A stretch of 11,086 nucleotides of DNA from Verrucomicrobiales bacterium (GCA_028293305.1 JAQGPD010000255.1:1-11086); one strand, 5' to 3'. Positions 1 to 6,983 are shown, counted from the first letter of the stretch. Program-made: numbers and translations. Notes: generated from the letters alone by a model not told the origin.

Positions 1-1
1 C

Positions 2-1063
2 CTGGCGATCGCCTCGCCATGGACGCGGGGTGGAGCGGTGTGCTCCCAGGTTTTTGATCACACCTCCATCCTGCAATTTCTGGAAACCTGGCTGACCCAC
101 AAAACCGGCCGCGAAGTCCGTGAACCGAACATCAGCCCATGGCGCCGCGCGGTCTGCGGCGACCTGACCAGCGCTTTCCAAACCTGGCAGGGCGAACCCG
201 TGCCGCTGCCCGCTCCTGTGGAACGGACCGCCTGGCTGGGATCGCTGCACCAGGCGCAATTCAAAAAATTGCCAGGCTCCACGCCTTTGACGCCGGAGGA
301 ACTCGCCGCCGCACAAAAGGATCCGTCCGATTTCCCACGGCTGCCCCGTCAGGAAAAAGGACTGCGTCCCTCACCCGCCCTGCCCTACGAATTGTCAGTG
401 AAATCCTCACCCACAGCGGATGGCCGCGGCATACGCCTAACATTCGTGGCCGGGAAAGCAAGATTCGGTGCCCGCTCCGCCGGGGCGGCTTTCAATGTCC
501 ACGCGCGCCCGGCGTTCGCCCCCGGAGAACCGGCGGTCGGTCTTGCGCCGTCACAAAACGGAGCAGCCATTCTTCCCCGGGCCTACACCGTGGTGGCCGG
601 CGGGGAGGTGTCAGGGGAATGGGCGTTTTCCGATTTTCCGGATGGCCGGTGCCGGCTGGAAGTCCGGGGACCCAATGGATTTTTCCAATCGTGGAATCTC
701 GCCGCCGGCGAGCCGCAGCCGGACATGGCCCTGACGGAAAAAAACGCGGCCGGTGAAATCCGTCATCAATTGACGCTGCGCGTCGCGGCTTCCGGGGACC
801 TTCCCGCCGGGGGCAAGCAAAATACCACCCTGACCTTTATGATCGAAGACATGGCTTACGGGTCAGCGCCGCAGCGGATCGGATTGTCCGTAGCCGGGCC
901 GGGATCGACGGCCTCCGCGCGGGTTTCCATGGACTGCGGGGGTAGTCGCGGATGGTATGATCTTCGCGTGACTCTGGTGGAATTTCCCGGCTGGGAACGG
1001 CGCTTCGCCGGTCGGATCGAGGACGGACTTCCCGGCTGGAGTGATCCGGCGCTGGGAGTGTGA
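2..1063 (+). CDS. Phosphocholine-specific phospholipase C, C-terminal part (5' truncated by window edge)
   Basis: The frame is open from base 2, so the start lies left of the window; the GTG at 38 is internal. The enzyme family hydrolyses phosphatidylcholine and often sphingomyelin to phosphocholine plus diacylglycerol, and is usually exported by the Tat pathway. About 353 residues are visible. They open with SPWTRGGAVCSQVFDHTS and then LQFLE, the conserved end of the phosphoesterase-superfamily catalytic domain of this family. After a linker come two DUF756-type beta domains. The first runs from about ELSVKSS to EVRGPNGFFQSW. The second runs from about IRHQLTLRV to GWYDLRVTLVEFPGW, close to the stop. 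This two-module C-terminus is the expected architecture. The catalytic N-terminal two thirds and any signal peptide cannot be seen. The gene ends in a stop-codon hairpin and faces a repeat island. The family call is firm; substrate preference is unknown. Confidence 0.9.
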   Translation: MAIASPWTRGGAVCSQVFDHTSILQFLETWLTHKTGREVREPNISPWRRAVCGDLTSAFQTWQGEPVPLPAPVERTAWLGSLHQAQFKKLPGSTPLTPEELAAAQKDPSDFPRLPRQEKGLRPSPALPYELSVKSSPTADGRGIRLTFVAGKARFGARSAGAAFNVHARPAFAPGEPAVGLAPSQNGAAILPRAYTVVAGGEVSGEWAFSDFPDGRCRLEVRGPNGFFQSWNLAAGEPQPDMALTEKNAAGEIRHQLTLRVAASGDLPAGGKQNTTLTFMIEDMAYGSAPQRIGLSVAGPGSTASARVSMDCGGSRGWYDLRVTLVEFPGWERRFAGRIEDGLPGWSDPALGV

Positions 1064-1070
1064 TCCCAGC
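1051..1070 (+). terminator. Hairpin spanning the phospholipase stop codon
   Basis: A perfect 7-bp stem (GCTGGGA / TCCCAGC) has a 6-base loop that contains the TGA stop of the phospholipase gene. No T-run follows, so it is not a canonical intrinsic terminator. It could protect the mRNA 3' end or be fortuitous in GC-rich DNA. Confidence 0.35.
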
Positions 1071-1231
1071 CACCTCCACCGTAGGGCGAATACCTTCCGC
1101 GTGGGGATCCGGCGCTTTGTGTTTCAAGTAAATTTCAGCCGGGATCCGGTAAATGCCACACACCCTTTCCAGCGTCACCACGTGACCCGAGGGCTATTTT
1201 CCAACAGACCGCAGGATGAATCCCACGGCTA
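1071..1231. other. Gap between phospholipase gene and first family A repeat
   Basis: No supportable gene. Open frames here on either strand lack family features, and the reverse one runs into the phospholipase coding region. A short direct repeat of GATCCGGCGCT, once at the phospholipase 3' end (about 1043) and again at about 1106, is the only local feature seen. Confidence 0.5.
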
Positions 1232-1466
1232 GGGCATTTTAAATAATGACGCAGCCAGCGTCCGACCCCGGAGGGGTTAAATCTTTATAGCCATAGTCAC
1301 CCTTTAAATTTTAGCTCCGGAGGAGCGACATCCGGCTTCATCGGGAAAGAATATGACGCTCCTCCGGAGCTCGACCATTTTTCGCATGTCGGTGGCTATA
1401 AAGATTCCGGCCCTCCGGGCCTAATATTGCGGAGGCCTGGCGGCTACTGCATTATTTAAACTGCTC
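1232..1466. repeat. Family A palindromic element, copy 1 (235 bp)
   Basis: The whole element is a nested imperfect palindrome. The outer arms are GGGCATTTTAAATAATG (left, from 1232) and the complement of CATTATTTAAACTGCTC (right, ending 1466). Inside, ATCTTTATAGCCA (1281-1293) pairs with TGGCTATAAAGAT (1393-1405). An inner 19-bp arm at 1313-1331 (AGCTCCGGAGGAGCGACAT) pairs with 1353-1371 with one mismatch, leaving a 21-base tip containing CTTCATCG. A small ACCCC-GGA-GGGGT hairpin sits on the left arm and a CCGGCCCTCCGGG segment on the right. The same element occurs at 2170-2404 and 8315-8549 at the same length. It resembles a MITE-like or REP-like non-autonomous repeat. No consistent target duplication was found. 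Confidence 0.85.
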
Positions 1467-1561
1467 TAACTTCCGGGACCGCTATGCAGTCATTTGCTTT
1501 GTCGCACCGCGCAGACTGACAGATTGTGGGGTTTCCTGATCAATATAAAGAAGCAGTCACC
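1467..1561. other. Spacer between family A copy 1 and family B element
   Basis: No gene or clear structure recognised. It is visibly more AT-rich than the flanking genes. Confidence 0.4.
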
Positions 1562-1834
1562 ATCCCGGAGGGATTCCAGCCATTAGACGGCGGTTGAGCG
1601 TAGCGACACCGCCGGAGTTGATCTCCAAAATTTACCCACCCTGAAGGGGTGGCAGCAGATTCCGAAGACCTGAACAACTACGGCTTCTTGTTATGAATCG
1701 GAGTGTTGCGATTTGAGTGGTCCGCAGATCGGTCCGCTGCTGGCATCCCTGCCGGGATGCAAAATCCATAGGACATCAATCGGTGGTGTCGCTGACGCTC
1801 AACCACCGTCCAATGGCTGCAATCCCTACGGAAT
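1562..1834. repeat. Family B palindromic element (about 273 bp)
   Basis: A second repeat type, unrelated in sequence to family A. The left arm 1562-1614 and right arm 1781-1834 are inverted copies. From AGGGATT inward about 46 bases match with four mismatches and one gap, including GGTTGAGCGT and AGCGACACC. Two perfect internal hairpins lie in the intervening 166 bases: 1636-1652 (CCACCC / GGGTGG) and 1743-1760 (GCATCCC / GGGATGC). The design is again outer long arms with inner stem-loops. Only one copy is in the window, so its status as a genomic repeat is inferred from its structure and its place in a repeat island. Confidence 0.7.
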
Positions 1835-1943
1835 AAGATTTACCTCAATCCATTTACCAAGTTTTGGATGGGGAAAGGTCACGCAACGAAGAAAGACGGA
1901 TACTGGATGACGCAAGTGAAGCAGCCCGGGTAGAGTCATGTAA
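1835..1943. other. Spacer between family B and family C elements
   Basis: No gene supported. The short open frames crossing it run out of or into repeat sequence and have no recognisable protein features. Confidence 0.4.
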
Positions 1944-2029
1944 CGGGCCTTCAGCCCTTTCCATTTTAATGCGGGATCCGGTCCTGGGGCTTTGGCCCCA
2001 GGCTATCATGGATTGGCCCTTCAGGCCAA
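1944..2029. repeat. Family C element: three adjacent stem-loops
   Basis: Three successive hairpins are readable. These are GGGC-CTTCA-GCCC at 1945-1957, a perfect 8-bp stem CCTGGGGC / GCCCCAGG with a TTTG loop at 1983-2002, and TTGGCC-CTTCA-GGCCAA at 2013-2029. The first and third share the CTTCA loop. Such GC-stem clusters resemble intergenic repeats of PVC-group genomes, an impression from memory rather than a search. They could act as a terminator or mRNA 3'-end structure for transcripts entering from either side. Confidence 0.6.
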
Positions 2030-2088
2030 GGGCAGGCGAGGAACCACGGCTGACCGGCTTTCACGTCGATCGCGGCATTTGGCTATTA

Positions 2089-2169
2089 CAGCATCTTAGA
2101 AATGACGTAGCCAGCGTCCAACCCCAGAGGGGTTGAATCTTTGTAGCAATAGTAAGCCGTTAAAATTTC
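2089..2169. repeat. Family A element, truncated copy (left ~80 bp only)
   Basis: It matches the left 80 bases of family A: the outer arm in degraded form (AGCATCTTAGAAATGACG), GTAGCCAGCGTCC, ACCCCAGAGGGGT and TTGAATCTTTGTAGCAATAG. It stops before the inner GGAGGAGCG arm, exactly where full copy 2 begins. Its internal changes suggest it is older than copy 2. Because of this tandem, an open frame on the reverse strand across the junction encodes the same peptide twice; that is repeat translation, not a gene. Confidence 0.8.
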
Positions 2170-2404
2170 GAGCATTTTAAATATGACGTAGCCAGCGTCC
2201 GACCCCGGAGGGGTTGAATCTTTATAGCCATAATCAGCGCTTAAATTGTAGCTCCGGAGGAGCGACATCTGGCTTCATCGGGGTAGAATATGCCGCTCCT
2301 CCGGATCTCGATCCTTTTTTCGCATGTTGGTGGCTATAAAGATTTCGGCCCTCTGGGCCTAATAATCCAGAAGCCTGCCGGCTACATTATGCTTTAAACT
2401 GCTC
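2170..2404. repeat. Family A palindromic element, copy 2 (235 bp)
   Basis: Same order of parts as copy 1: GAGCATTTTAAAT outer arm, GACCCCGGAGGGGTT, ATCTTTATAGCCATA, AGCTCCGGAGGAGCGACAT, a CTTCATCGGGG tip, CCGCTCCTCCGGA, TGGCTATAAAGAT, a GGCCCTCTGGGCC variant, and the right arm ending CTTTAAACTGCTC. Its length equals copy 1, so the ends are well defined. It directly follows a truncated copy and lies about 170 bp beyond the pdhA stop codon. Confidence 0.85.
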
Positions 2405-2429
2405 TGGAGGCATTCATTGGAATGCTCCA
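2405..2429. other. Small hairpin beside family A copy 2
   Basis: A stem of TGGAG and CATTC pairs with GAATG and CTCCA, with one bulged G and an ATTG loop. It starts at the base after the right end of copy 2. No T-run follows. The rest of the gap to 2509 shows nothing recognisable. Confidence 0.4.
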
Positions 2430-2509
2430 AGCTGAAGCGGCTGGAAACAAGGCGGGGACGGGCCCTGTTACGGATCGCGGCAGTGCTGCAGGATGTTACC
2501 GAAAACACT

Positions 2510-2571
2510 CCGCAGGCCGGGCCTGCTTCGCCGGTGATTAGCGGGAGGGGCGGTCAGCGACCGGCCTGCGG
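2510..2571 (-). terminator. Inverted repeat abutting the pdhA stop codon, possible terminator
   Basis: A perfect 11-bp inverted repeat, CCGCAGGCCGG at 2510-2520 and CCGGCCTGCGG at 2561-2571, is separated by 40 bases. The inner arm begins immediately after the pdhA stop. Read in the pdhA direction, the stem is followed by AGTGTTTTC, a weak T-rich tract. This could be an intrinsic terminator with a large loop or a 3'-end stabilising structure. The long loop lowers confidence. Confidence 0.5.
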
Positions 2572-3672
2572 CTAGTCGTTGAAGAAATGCTTTCCGGTGC
2601 GGCCGGCTTCGGTGAACTGGTCGACTTCGTAATAGACGTCCTCGGTGATGGCGGAGGGTTCCGGGAAGGGGCTGTTTTCGGCGAAAGTCACGGCCTCGGC
2701 GGCCAATGTCTTGGCGGCTTTGTCGATTTCGTTGTATTTCTCCTCGGTGAGCACACCTTCCTGAATGAGACGGTCTTTCCAGAGAACGATCGGGTCGTTC
2801 TGCTGTTTGTATTGCTCGATTTCAGCCTCGGTGCGGTATTTCTTGGCGTTGGCGTCGGCGACGCTGTGGCCGTAGTGCCGGTAGGTCATGACTTCGATGA
2901 CGGTCGGGCGGTTTTCGTTGTGGGCGCGCTCGATGGCGATTTGGAGTTTGGCGCGCATTTCGTAGAGATCCCATCCGTGGATGATGTCCCAGACGATGTT
3001 ATAACCATCCGCGCGGTAGGCGAGACTGTTTTTGAAGGCGCTGCTGCGGCACTGGCTGGTGCCCATGGAGTAGCCGTTGTTCTCGATGATGTAAATGACC
3101 GGAAGATTGAAAAGTCCCGCGAGGTTGAGGGATTCGTGGTAAGCGCCCTGGTTGATCGCGCCATCGCCCATGAAGCACATGCAGGATCCCTTCAAGCCCT
3201 TGAACTTGAGATAGTAAGCGAGGCCGGTGCCCAGCGGGGTCTGGCCGCCGACGATGCCGTGGCCGCCCCAATAGTTTTTATCGGGAGCAAAATAGTGCAT
3301 GGAGCCGCCTTTGCCTTTGGAGCAGCCGGTGGCTTTGCCGAAGAGTTCCGCCATGCACTCGTTCATGCCCATGCCGACGGCGAGGGCGTGACCGTGGTCG
3401 CGGTAGGCGGTGATCATGTGGTCGTGCTCGCCCATGAGGGAGGCACAGCCCACGGCGATGGATTCCTGTCCGTCATACCGGTGGAGGAAGCCACCGATGC
3501 GGCCCTTCTGATATTGATTCCCGCTTTGCTCCTCAAATCGGCGGATGTGCAGCATCTGGTCGAGGAGATGGATCTTCTCTTCGGGGGTGAGTTTTTGATT
3601 GATCGCCGCATTGGCGAAATCGGTGGGATCCACTTCAGGAGGGTGTTCGAGGGCGGCAGCACTGGGATTCAT
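2572..3672 (-). CDS. pdhA: Pyruvate dehydrogenase E1 component, alpha subunit
   Basis: E1-alpha of the pyruvate dehydrogenase complex. With E1-beta it uses thiamine diphosphate to decarboxylate pyruvate and passes the acetyl group to the E2 lipoyl domain in the cytoplasm. The 366 residues match the usual length of alpha subunits of alpha2-beta2 E1 enzymes. The thiamine diphosphate motif runs from GDG (169-171) to NN (198-199). Also visible are RRFEEQ (44-49), RYDGQESIAVG (65-75), KGKGGSMH (119-126) and the conserved loop YRHYGHSVAD (264-273). The ATG at 3672 begins a short variable N-terminus. No strong Shine-Dalgarno precedes it. The DUF6580-like gene lies 59 bp upstream on the same strand. 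No pdhB follows, which is unusual because the beta subunit gene commonly comes next. Branched-chain 2-oxo acid E1-alpha is the main alternative, but the sequence reads as pyruvate type. Confidence 0.93.
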   Translation of the reverse strand: MNPSAAALEHPPEVDPTDFANAAINQKLTPEEKIHLLDQMLHIRRFEEQSGNQYQKGRIGGFLHRYDGQESIAVGCASLMGEHDHMITAYRDHGHALAVGMGMNECMAELFGKATGCSKGKGGSMHYFAPDKNYWGGHGIVGGQTPLGTGLAYYLKFKGLKGSCMCFMGDGAINQGAYHESLNLAGLFNLPVIYIIENNGYSMGTSQCRSSAFKNSLAYRADGYNIVWDIIHGWDLYEMRAKLQIAIERAHNENRPTVIEVMTYRHYGHSVADANAKKYRTEAEIEQYKQQNDPIVLWKDRLIQEGVLTEEKYNEIDKAAKTLAAEAVTFAENSPFPEPSAITEDVYYEVDQFTEAGRTGKHFFND

Positions 3673-3731
3673 AGGTTCTTCAGAGAAGCGCGGTTAAGCG
3701 GTAAAGGACGCGGGGGGAAGGAATAAAGGAT

Positions 3732-4316
3732 TCAGGCGCAGGCGGGGGAGGGAGCGGCGGCGGCGGCGGGCACCGCGGCGGGGCGGGGACGGCAGGCGAG
3801 GACGAACAATGTCGTGAAGAGCAGGTCGCCCGCCAGTTGACGTGCGGAAAAGACCCAGGTTTGCGGGGAATACTGGGGAAGGCCGGTGGTCTGGGCCTGG
3901 ATCCAACCAGCGAGCGTCGGCGAATAGCCTGGCACTGTAAAAAAAGAAACCGTGTTGGTCACGAGGTGGAACAACACGGTTGAGAGGAGGGAGGCGCCGA
4001 GGAAGACGGCGACCGGGGCCTTTTTGCCTACGGCGGACCCGATGACGGAGACGGCGGCGACGACGGCGATCAGCGCGGGAAGGTTGGCATGCCAGAGCGC
4101 GTAACCCTGGACCAGGTTGATGACAATATAAGGAATGACCACGGCGGCAAACCCGGCGGCCAGGGCAAGGCGGCGCGGGAAGAAAGCGGCACCGCAAAGG
4201 GCCAGGGCCATGAGGGGCGACCAGCCGGCCATGGCCCGCACCATTTCCGAGCTGCCCAGTCCGGGCGCGATGCGGAAGAGGAGAACGGAAACCAGCAGCA
4301 GCAGAACGGGGATCAT
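3732..4316 (-). CDS. DUF6580-like integral membrane protein
   Basis: A 194-residue hydrophobic protein with about five to six membrane segments: near residues 1-18, 33-48, 51-72, 80-98, 103-120, and a last one around GDLLFTTLFVLA. The pattern GWSPLMALALCGAAFF, then GASLLSTVLFHLVTN, then AGDLLFTTLF near the end is what I recall for DUF6580 family members, whose function is unknown. The C-terminal tail is Pro/Ala rich. I chose the ATG at 4316 because hydrophobic sequence begins there. A GTG at 4394 would add 26 polar residues of low credibility; neither has a convincing ribosome binding site. It lies between the GH18 gene (154 bp upstream) and pdhA (59 bp downstream) on the same strand, so co-transcription with pdhA is possible. 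Family assignment is from memory of conserved segments. A transport role is conceivable but unsupported. Confidence 0.75.
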   Translation of the reverse strand: MIPVLLLLVSVLLFRIAPGLGSSEMVRAMAGWSPLMALALCGAAFFPRRLALAAGFAAVVIPYIVINLVQGYALWHANLPALIAVVAAVSVIGSAVGKKAPVAVFLGASLLSTVLFHLVTNTVSFFTVPGYSPTLAGWIQAQTTGLPQYSPQTWVFSARQLAGDLLFTTLFVLACRPRPAAVPAAAAAPSPACA

Positions 4317-4447
4317 ATAATAAAGGCAACGGTTCCCGCCCGGACAAGGACGCTGAACCGGGCATAGGATAAAGCGAAACCGCGCCTTGTCCACCCGGAT
4401 TCCCGGCCTGGCGGAATACGAAAATACACCGCCCGGCTTACAATTTG

Positions 4448-4470
4448 CCTCCCGGCACAGGTCGGGGAGG
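4448..4470 (-). terminator. Weak hairpin directly after the GH18 stop codon
   Basis: A 6-bp stem CCTCCC / GGGAGG with an 11-base loop starts at the base following the GH18 stop. It is followed by CAAATTG rather than a T-run. It may be a partial terminator or coincidental. Confidence 0.3.
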
Positions 4471-5496
4471 TCATGGCTTGGGCTTGGCGAGGAGGGTTTC
4501 GTGGATGGTATCGATCAGCGAGTTGGGGCCCGGAGCATCGCTGTCCAAGGACCAGACCATGACGCCGGCGAGTCCATTTTCCATCACATAGCGGCATTTT
4601 TTCCGGATGGTCGGCCGGCCGTTGTAAAAGATGGTTTTGCCCACCTCATCCAAGTCCTCCGCGCCGGGGTGCTCGGCGATGATTTTGTTGTAAGGATAGT
4701 CGCGCTTCAGAAATGCCTCCCCGAATCCATAGCCATAAAAGGGCAGTCCCAGCACCGCTTTATCTTTGGGCAGGCCGCGCTTCAGCCAGTAGTCCACGTT
4801 ATCGACGGCAAATTGATAGGACGAGTGCGGACCGGGAGCGTCCGGCTCCCAATAACCGGATCCGTCATAAGCCATGATATTGACAAAATCGAGGTGCTCA
4901 AAAACGGAAGCGGGCACTTTGTCCCCGCCATAACCTTTTGACAGTGCGGCAGTGAGGAGCTTTCCCTCGGGCTTGAGGCGGGCGGCGAGTTCGGCGATGA
5001 AGGCGCCATAGTTTTCGTCGATGGACGGTCCTTCAAGATCGACATCAAGTCCGTCGAAGCCGTGCTTTTTGATATAGGCTGCGAGAACGCTGACAAATCC
5101 CGCGCGCTTTTCGGGGGCCAGCAAGGCATGGTAACGGGCTTTCAGGACACTGTCGCCGGAAGCCGCGCCGCCGCCGATGGAAATGAGGACTTTGACGCCC
5201 TTGGGCCGCGCTTTTCCGATGAGGGTGGGAATGCGGGAGTCGAAGGATAGGGTGCCGTCATCGTCATCCGGGTTTTTAAAAGCAACATTGATATGGGTGA
5301 GCCGATCGAAGGGGATGGTGCCGGCGAAAGTTTTGAGATCGATCCAATTCGGCACATAGGCGACCACCATGGGGCCGGCGGCGCAATCGGTCGGGGAAAG
5401 GAGAACCGGAAGTCCCGAAAGAAGCATGATTATCCAGAAAGGCAACCGGCCCAGCCATGCAGTGATGGCGGTGAATGAGTTCGGGAGAAATCTCAT
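4471..5496 (-). CDS. Secreted glycoside hydrolase family 18 protein (chitinase-like)
   Basis: A 341-residue retaining glycosidase of the GH18 TIM-barrel fold. These act on beta-1,4-N-acetylglucosamine polymers or related glycans by substrate-assisted catalysis. The signature DGLDVDLE (148-155) gives the full DxxDxDxE set with E155 as the acid/base. LISIGGG (104-110) is the strand-3 motif, MAYD (208-211) the strand-6 motif, and MVWSLDSD (313-320) the terminal Trp strand. The N-terminus has a basic start and a hydrophobic stretch (about 18-34) ending near DCAAG, a likely Sec signal peptide. The Cys lacks a proper lipobox. I chose the ATG at 5496 because it places the signal at the N-terminus; ATG 5532 or TTG 5535 would add 12-13 residues. 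No carbohydrate-binding module or insertion domain is present. It stands alone between hisS and the DUF6580-like gene, so its physiological glycan is not indicated. Confidence 0.9.
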   Translation of the reverse strand: MRFLPNSFTAITAWLGRLPFWIIMLLSGLPVLLSPTDCAAGPMVVAYVPNWIDLKTFAGTIPFDRLTHINVAFKNPDDDDGTLSFDSRIPTLIGKARPKGVKVLISIGGGAASGDSVLKARYHALLAPEKRAGFVSVLAAYIKKHGFDGLDVDLEGPSIDENYGAFIAELAARLKPEGKLLTAALSKGYGGDKVPASVFEHLDFVNIMAYDGSGYWEPDAPGPHSSYQFAVDNVDYWLKRGLPKDKAVLGLPFYGYGFGEAFLKRDYPYNKIIAEHPGAEDLDEVGKTIFYNGRPTIRKKCRYVMENGLAGVMVWSLDSDAPGPNSLIDTIHETLLAKPKP

Positions 5497-5682
5497 GTCA
5501 GGAGAACGAAAAGCACCATAGTCCGCTTCCATCAAAAGTCAGTGAGTTTCCACACAAAACCGACCGCATTCACGTAGAAAGCATTAAGCTTTGGTGTAAA
5601 AGCAGGGGTCCGTCCGCCGCTCCGGTCGGCGCATTATTTATAGCACAAAATCCGGCGGCGCCCGCTGGCACGCGCGGCGGTG
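5497..5682. other. hisS-GH18 intergenic gap (186 bp)
   Basis: It separates the hisS stop from the GH18 start on the - strand. In that direction it contains GC-rich sequence followed by ATTTTG and then a TATAAATAAT tract near 5633-5642 that could be a -10-like element for GH18. A matching -35 at proper spacing was not found. No gene seen. Confidence 0.35.
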
Positions 5683-6972
5683 TCAGGCGAGGAGCGGCGG
5701 GATGCCGGGGGAAGTCAGGAGAATGCCCACGGCGGTGGCGGCGGCGGCGGCATCGATGACTTCCTCGCTGCGGGCGGTGAGGTCATTGAGGCGGACGTCG
5801 GGGTATTCGCTGCCGATGGTCAGGGCGGCCCTGGCGCCGAGTTGTTCGGCCAGCTGGATTTGTTTGCCGACCTTGGCGGGAAGATAGGAATAGTCCGCGG
5901 CGATGCCCGCGCTGCGCAGGTCCTGGACCATGGCCAGCGCCTGCGGGCGGCGCGTTTCGTCGGCGATGATCACATAGGCTTCCAGCTTGCCATAACGTGA
6001 AAGCCAGTCCTGATATTGTTGCCAGGCGTGCGGGGTTTCCTTGACAAAATCACCGATGACCATGTCGCCCATGGCAAAGCCGCAGGCGGGGAGATCGCTG
6101 CCGCCTATCAATTGGCAGAGCTGGTCATAGCGCCCGCCGCCGGCCACGGCGCGCATGCCCTGGCTGATGTCGAAGATTTCAAAAACCGGTCCGGTGTAAT
6201 AAGCCAGGCCGCGGACGATGCCGAGGTCCACCCTGACAAATTCCGAGAGTCCGCGCGCGGCGAGATTTTCCAGCAACGCCTGGAGCGGCGCCCAGTCCGC
6301 GCCCTGCCCGGCGATGAACGCGTCCACGGCTTCCCGCGTCGTTCCCAGCGCTTCCAGACCGGCGGCGGTGACGGCGGGTTTTTCGCGCTCCATTTTGTCG
6401 ATGATCTGCAAAAACGCCGGCAGGGCGTCGGCGGCGACCCCGGCTTTTTCCAGGAAGTCCGGCCAGATATTCCGGTCGCTCAGGCGCACCACAAAATCCC
6501 CGGCCCGGAAGCCGAGGCTGCGCATGACGTCGATGGACATGGCAATAAGATCCGCGTCGGCCGCGCCGGAGGGCTCGCCCAGGATGTCGCAGTTGTATTG
6601 ATAGAATTCGCGGCCGCGGCCTTTTTGCTGGCGCTCATAACGGAAACAGGAGCCGATCTGGAACCACTTGATAGGCTTGCGCAGTTCCTTGTGTTTGGCG
6701 GCGGCCATGCGGGCCAGGCTGGGGGTGGTTTCCGGACGCAGCGCGACCTCGCGCCCGCCGGCGTCGGTGAAGTGGAAGAGCTGCTTCACGATCTCGTCCC
6801 CGCTTTTCCGGCGGTAGAGTTCGGTCGGTTCCAGCACCGGACCCTCGTATTCCAAAAAGCCGTAGGTCCGCGCCACATCCCGCCAATGCATGAACAGATA
6901 ATTCCGCAGGGCACAGGCATCGGGATAGAATTCGCGGAATCCGGGAAGGGCTTGGAGGCTGTTGGAACTCAT
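5683..6972 (-). CDS. hisS: Histidyl-tRNA synthetase, plant-organelle-like subtype
   Basis: A cytoplasmic class II aminoacyl-tRNA synthetase that charges tRNA-His with histidine. The 429 residues are typical. The N-terminus reads LPGFREFYPD (8-17). RPETTPSLAR (79-88) forms part of the active site. Motif 2 is FRYERQQKGRGREFYQ (110-125). The histidine signature is RGLAYYTGPVFE (254-265), motif 3 begins GGGRYDQL (278-285), and PACGFAMGD (295-303) follows. The C-terminal anticodon-binding domain starts near KLEAYVIIAD. RGLAYYTG in place of RGLDYY, and the RPETTPSLAR wording, match what I recall of plant organellar HisRS. The ATG at 6972 is right. A longer frame reaching 7185 carries low-complexity residues from a palindrome and no family homology. 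The start has a T9 tract and no Shine-Dalgarno. A HisZ-type regulatory paralogue is less likely because catalytic motifs and the anticodon domain are present. Confidence 0.93.
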   Translation of the reverse strand: MSSNSLQALPGFREFYPDACALRNYLFMHWRDVARTYGFLEYEGPVLEPTELYRRKSGDEIVKQLFHFTDAGGREVALRPETTPSLARMAAAKHKELRKPIKWFQIGSCFRYERQQKGRGREFYQYNCDILGEPSGAADADLIAMSIDVMRSLGFRAGDFVVRLSDRNIWPDFLEKAGVAADALPAFLQIIDKMEREKPAVTAAGLEALGTTREAVDAFIAGQGADWAPLQALLENLAARGLSEFVRVDLGIVRGLAYYTGPVFEIFDISQGMRAVAGGGRYDQLCQLIGGSDLPACGFAMGDMVIGDFVKETPHAWQQYQDWLSRYGKLEAYVIIADETRRPQALAMVQDLRSAGIAADYSYLPAKVGKQIQLAEQLGARAALTIGSEYPDVRLNDLTARSEEVIDAAAAATAVGILLTSPGIPPLLA

Positions 6973-6983
6973 GATAGGAAATG

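Noticed and set aside
837..1181. - strand open frame of 114 codons crossing the phospholipase 3' end
   Set aside because: Two thirds of it is antisense to the conserved DUF756-like domain, and the remaining part shows no recognisable family.
1232..1466. Target site duplication flanking family A (TA on both sides of copy 1)
   Set aside because: TA flanks copy 1 on both sides, but copies 2 and 3 do not share it, so it is probably chance.
2086..2268. Small - strand open frame with a duplicated peptide
   Set aside because: The duplicated peptide is the translation of two family A repeat copies, not a protein domain repeat.
2587..3726. Long + strand open frame (379 codons) opposite pdhA
   Set aside because: The antisense translation is Gly/Val/Ala-rich with no family features, while the - strand encodes a fully recognisable E1-alpha. 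It is a GC-codon shadow.
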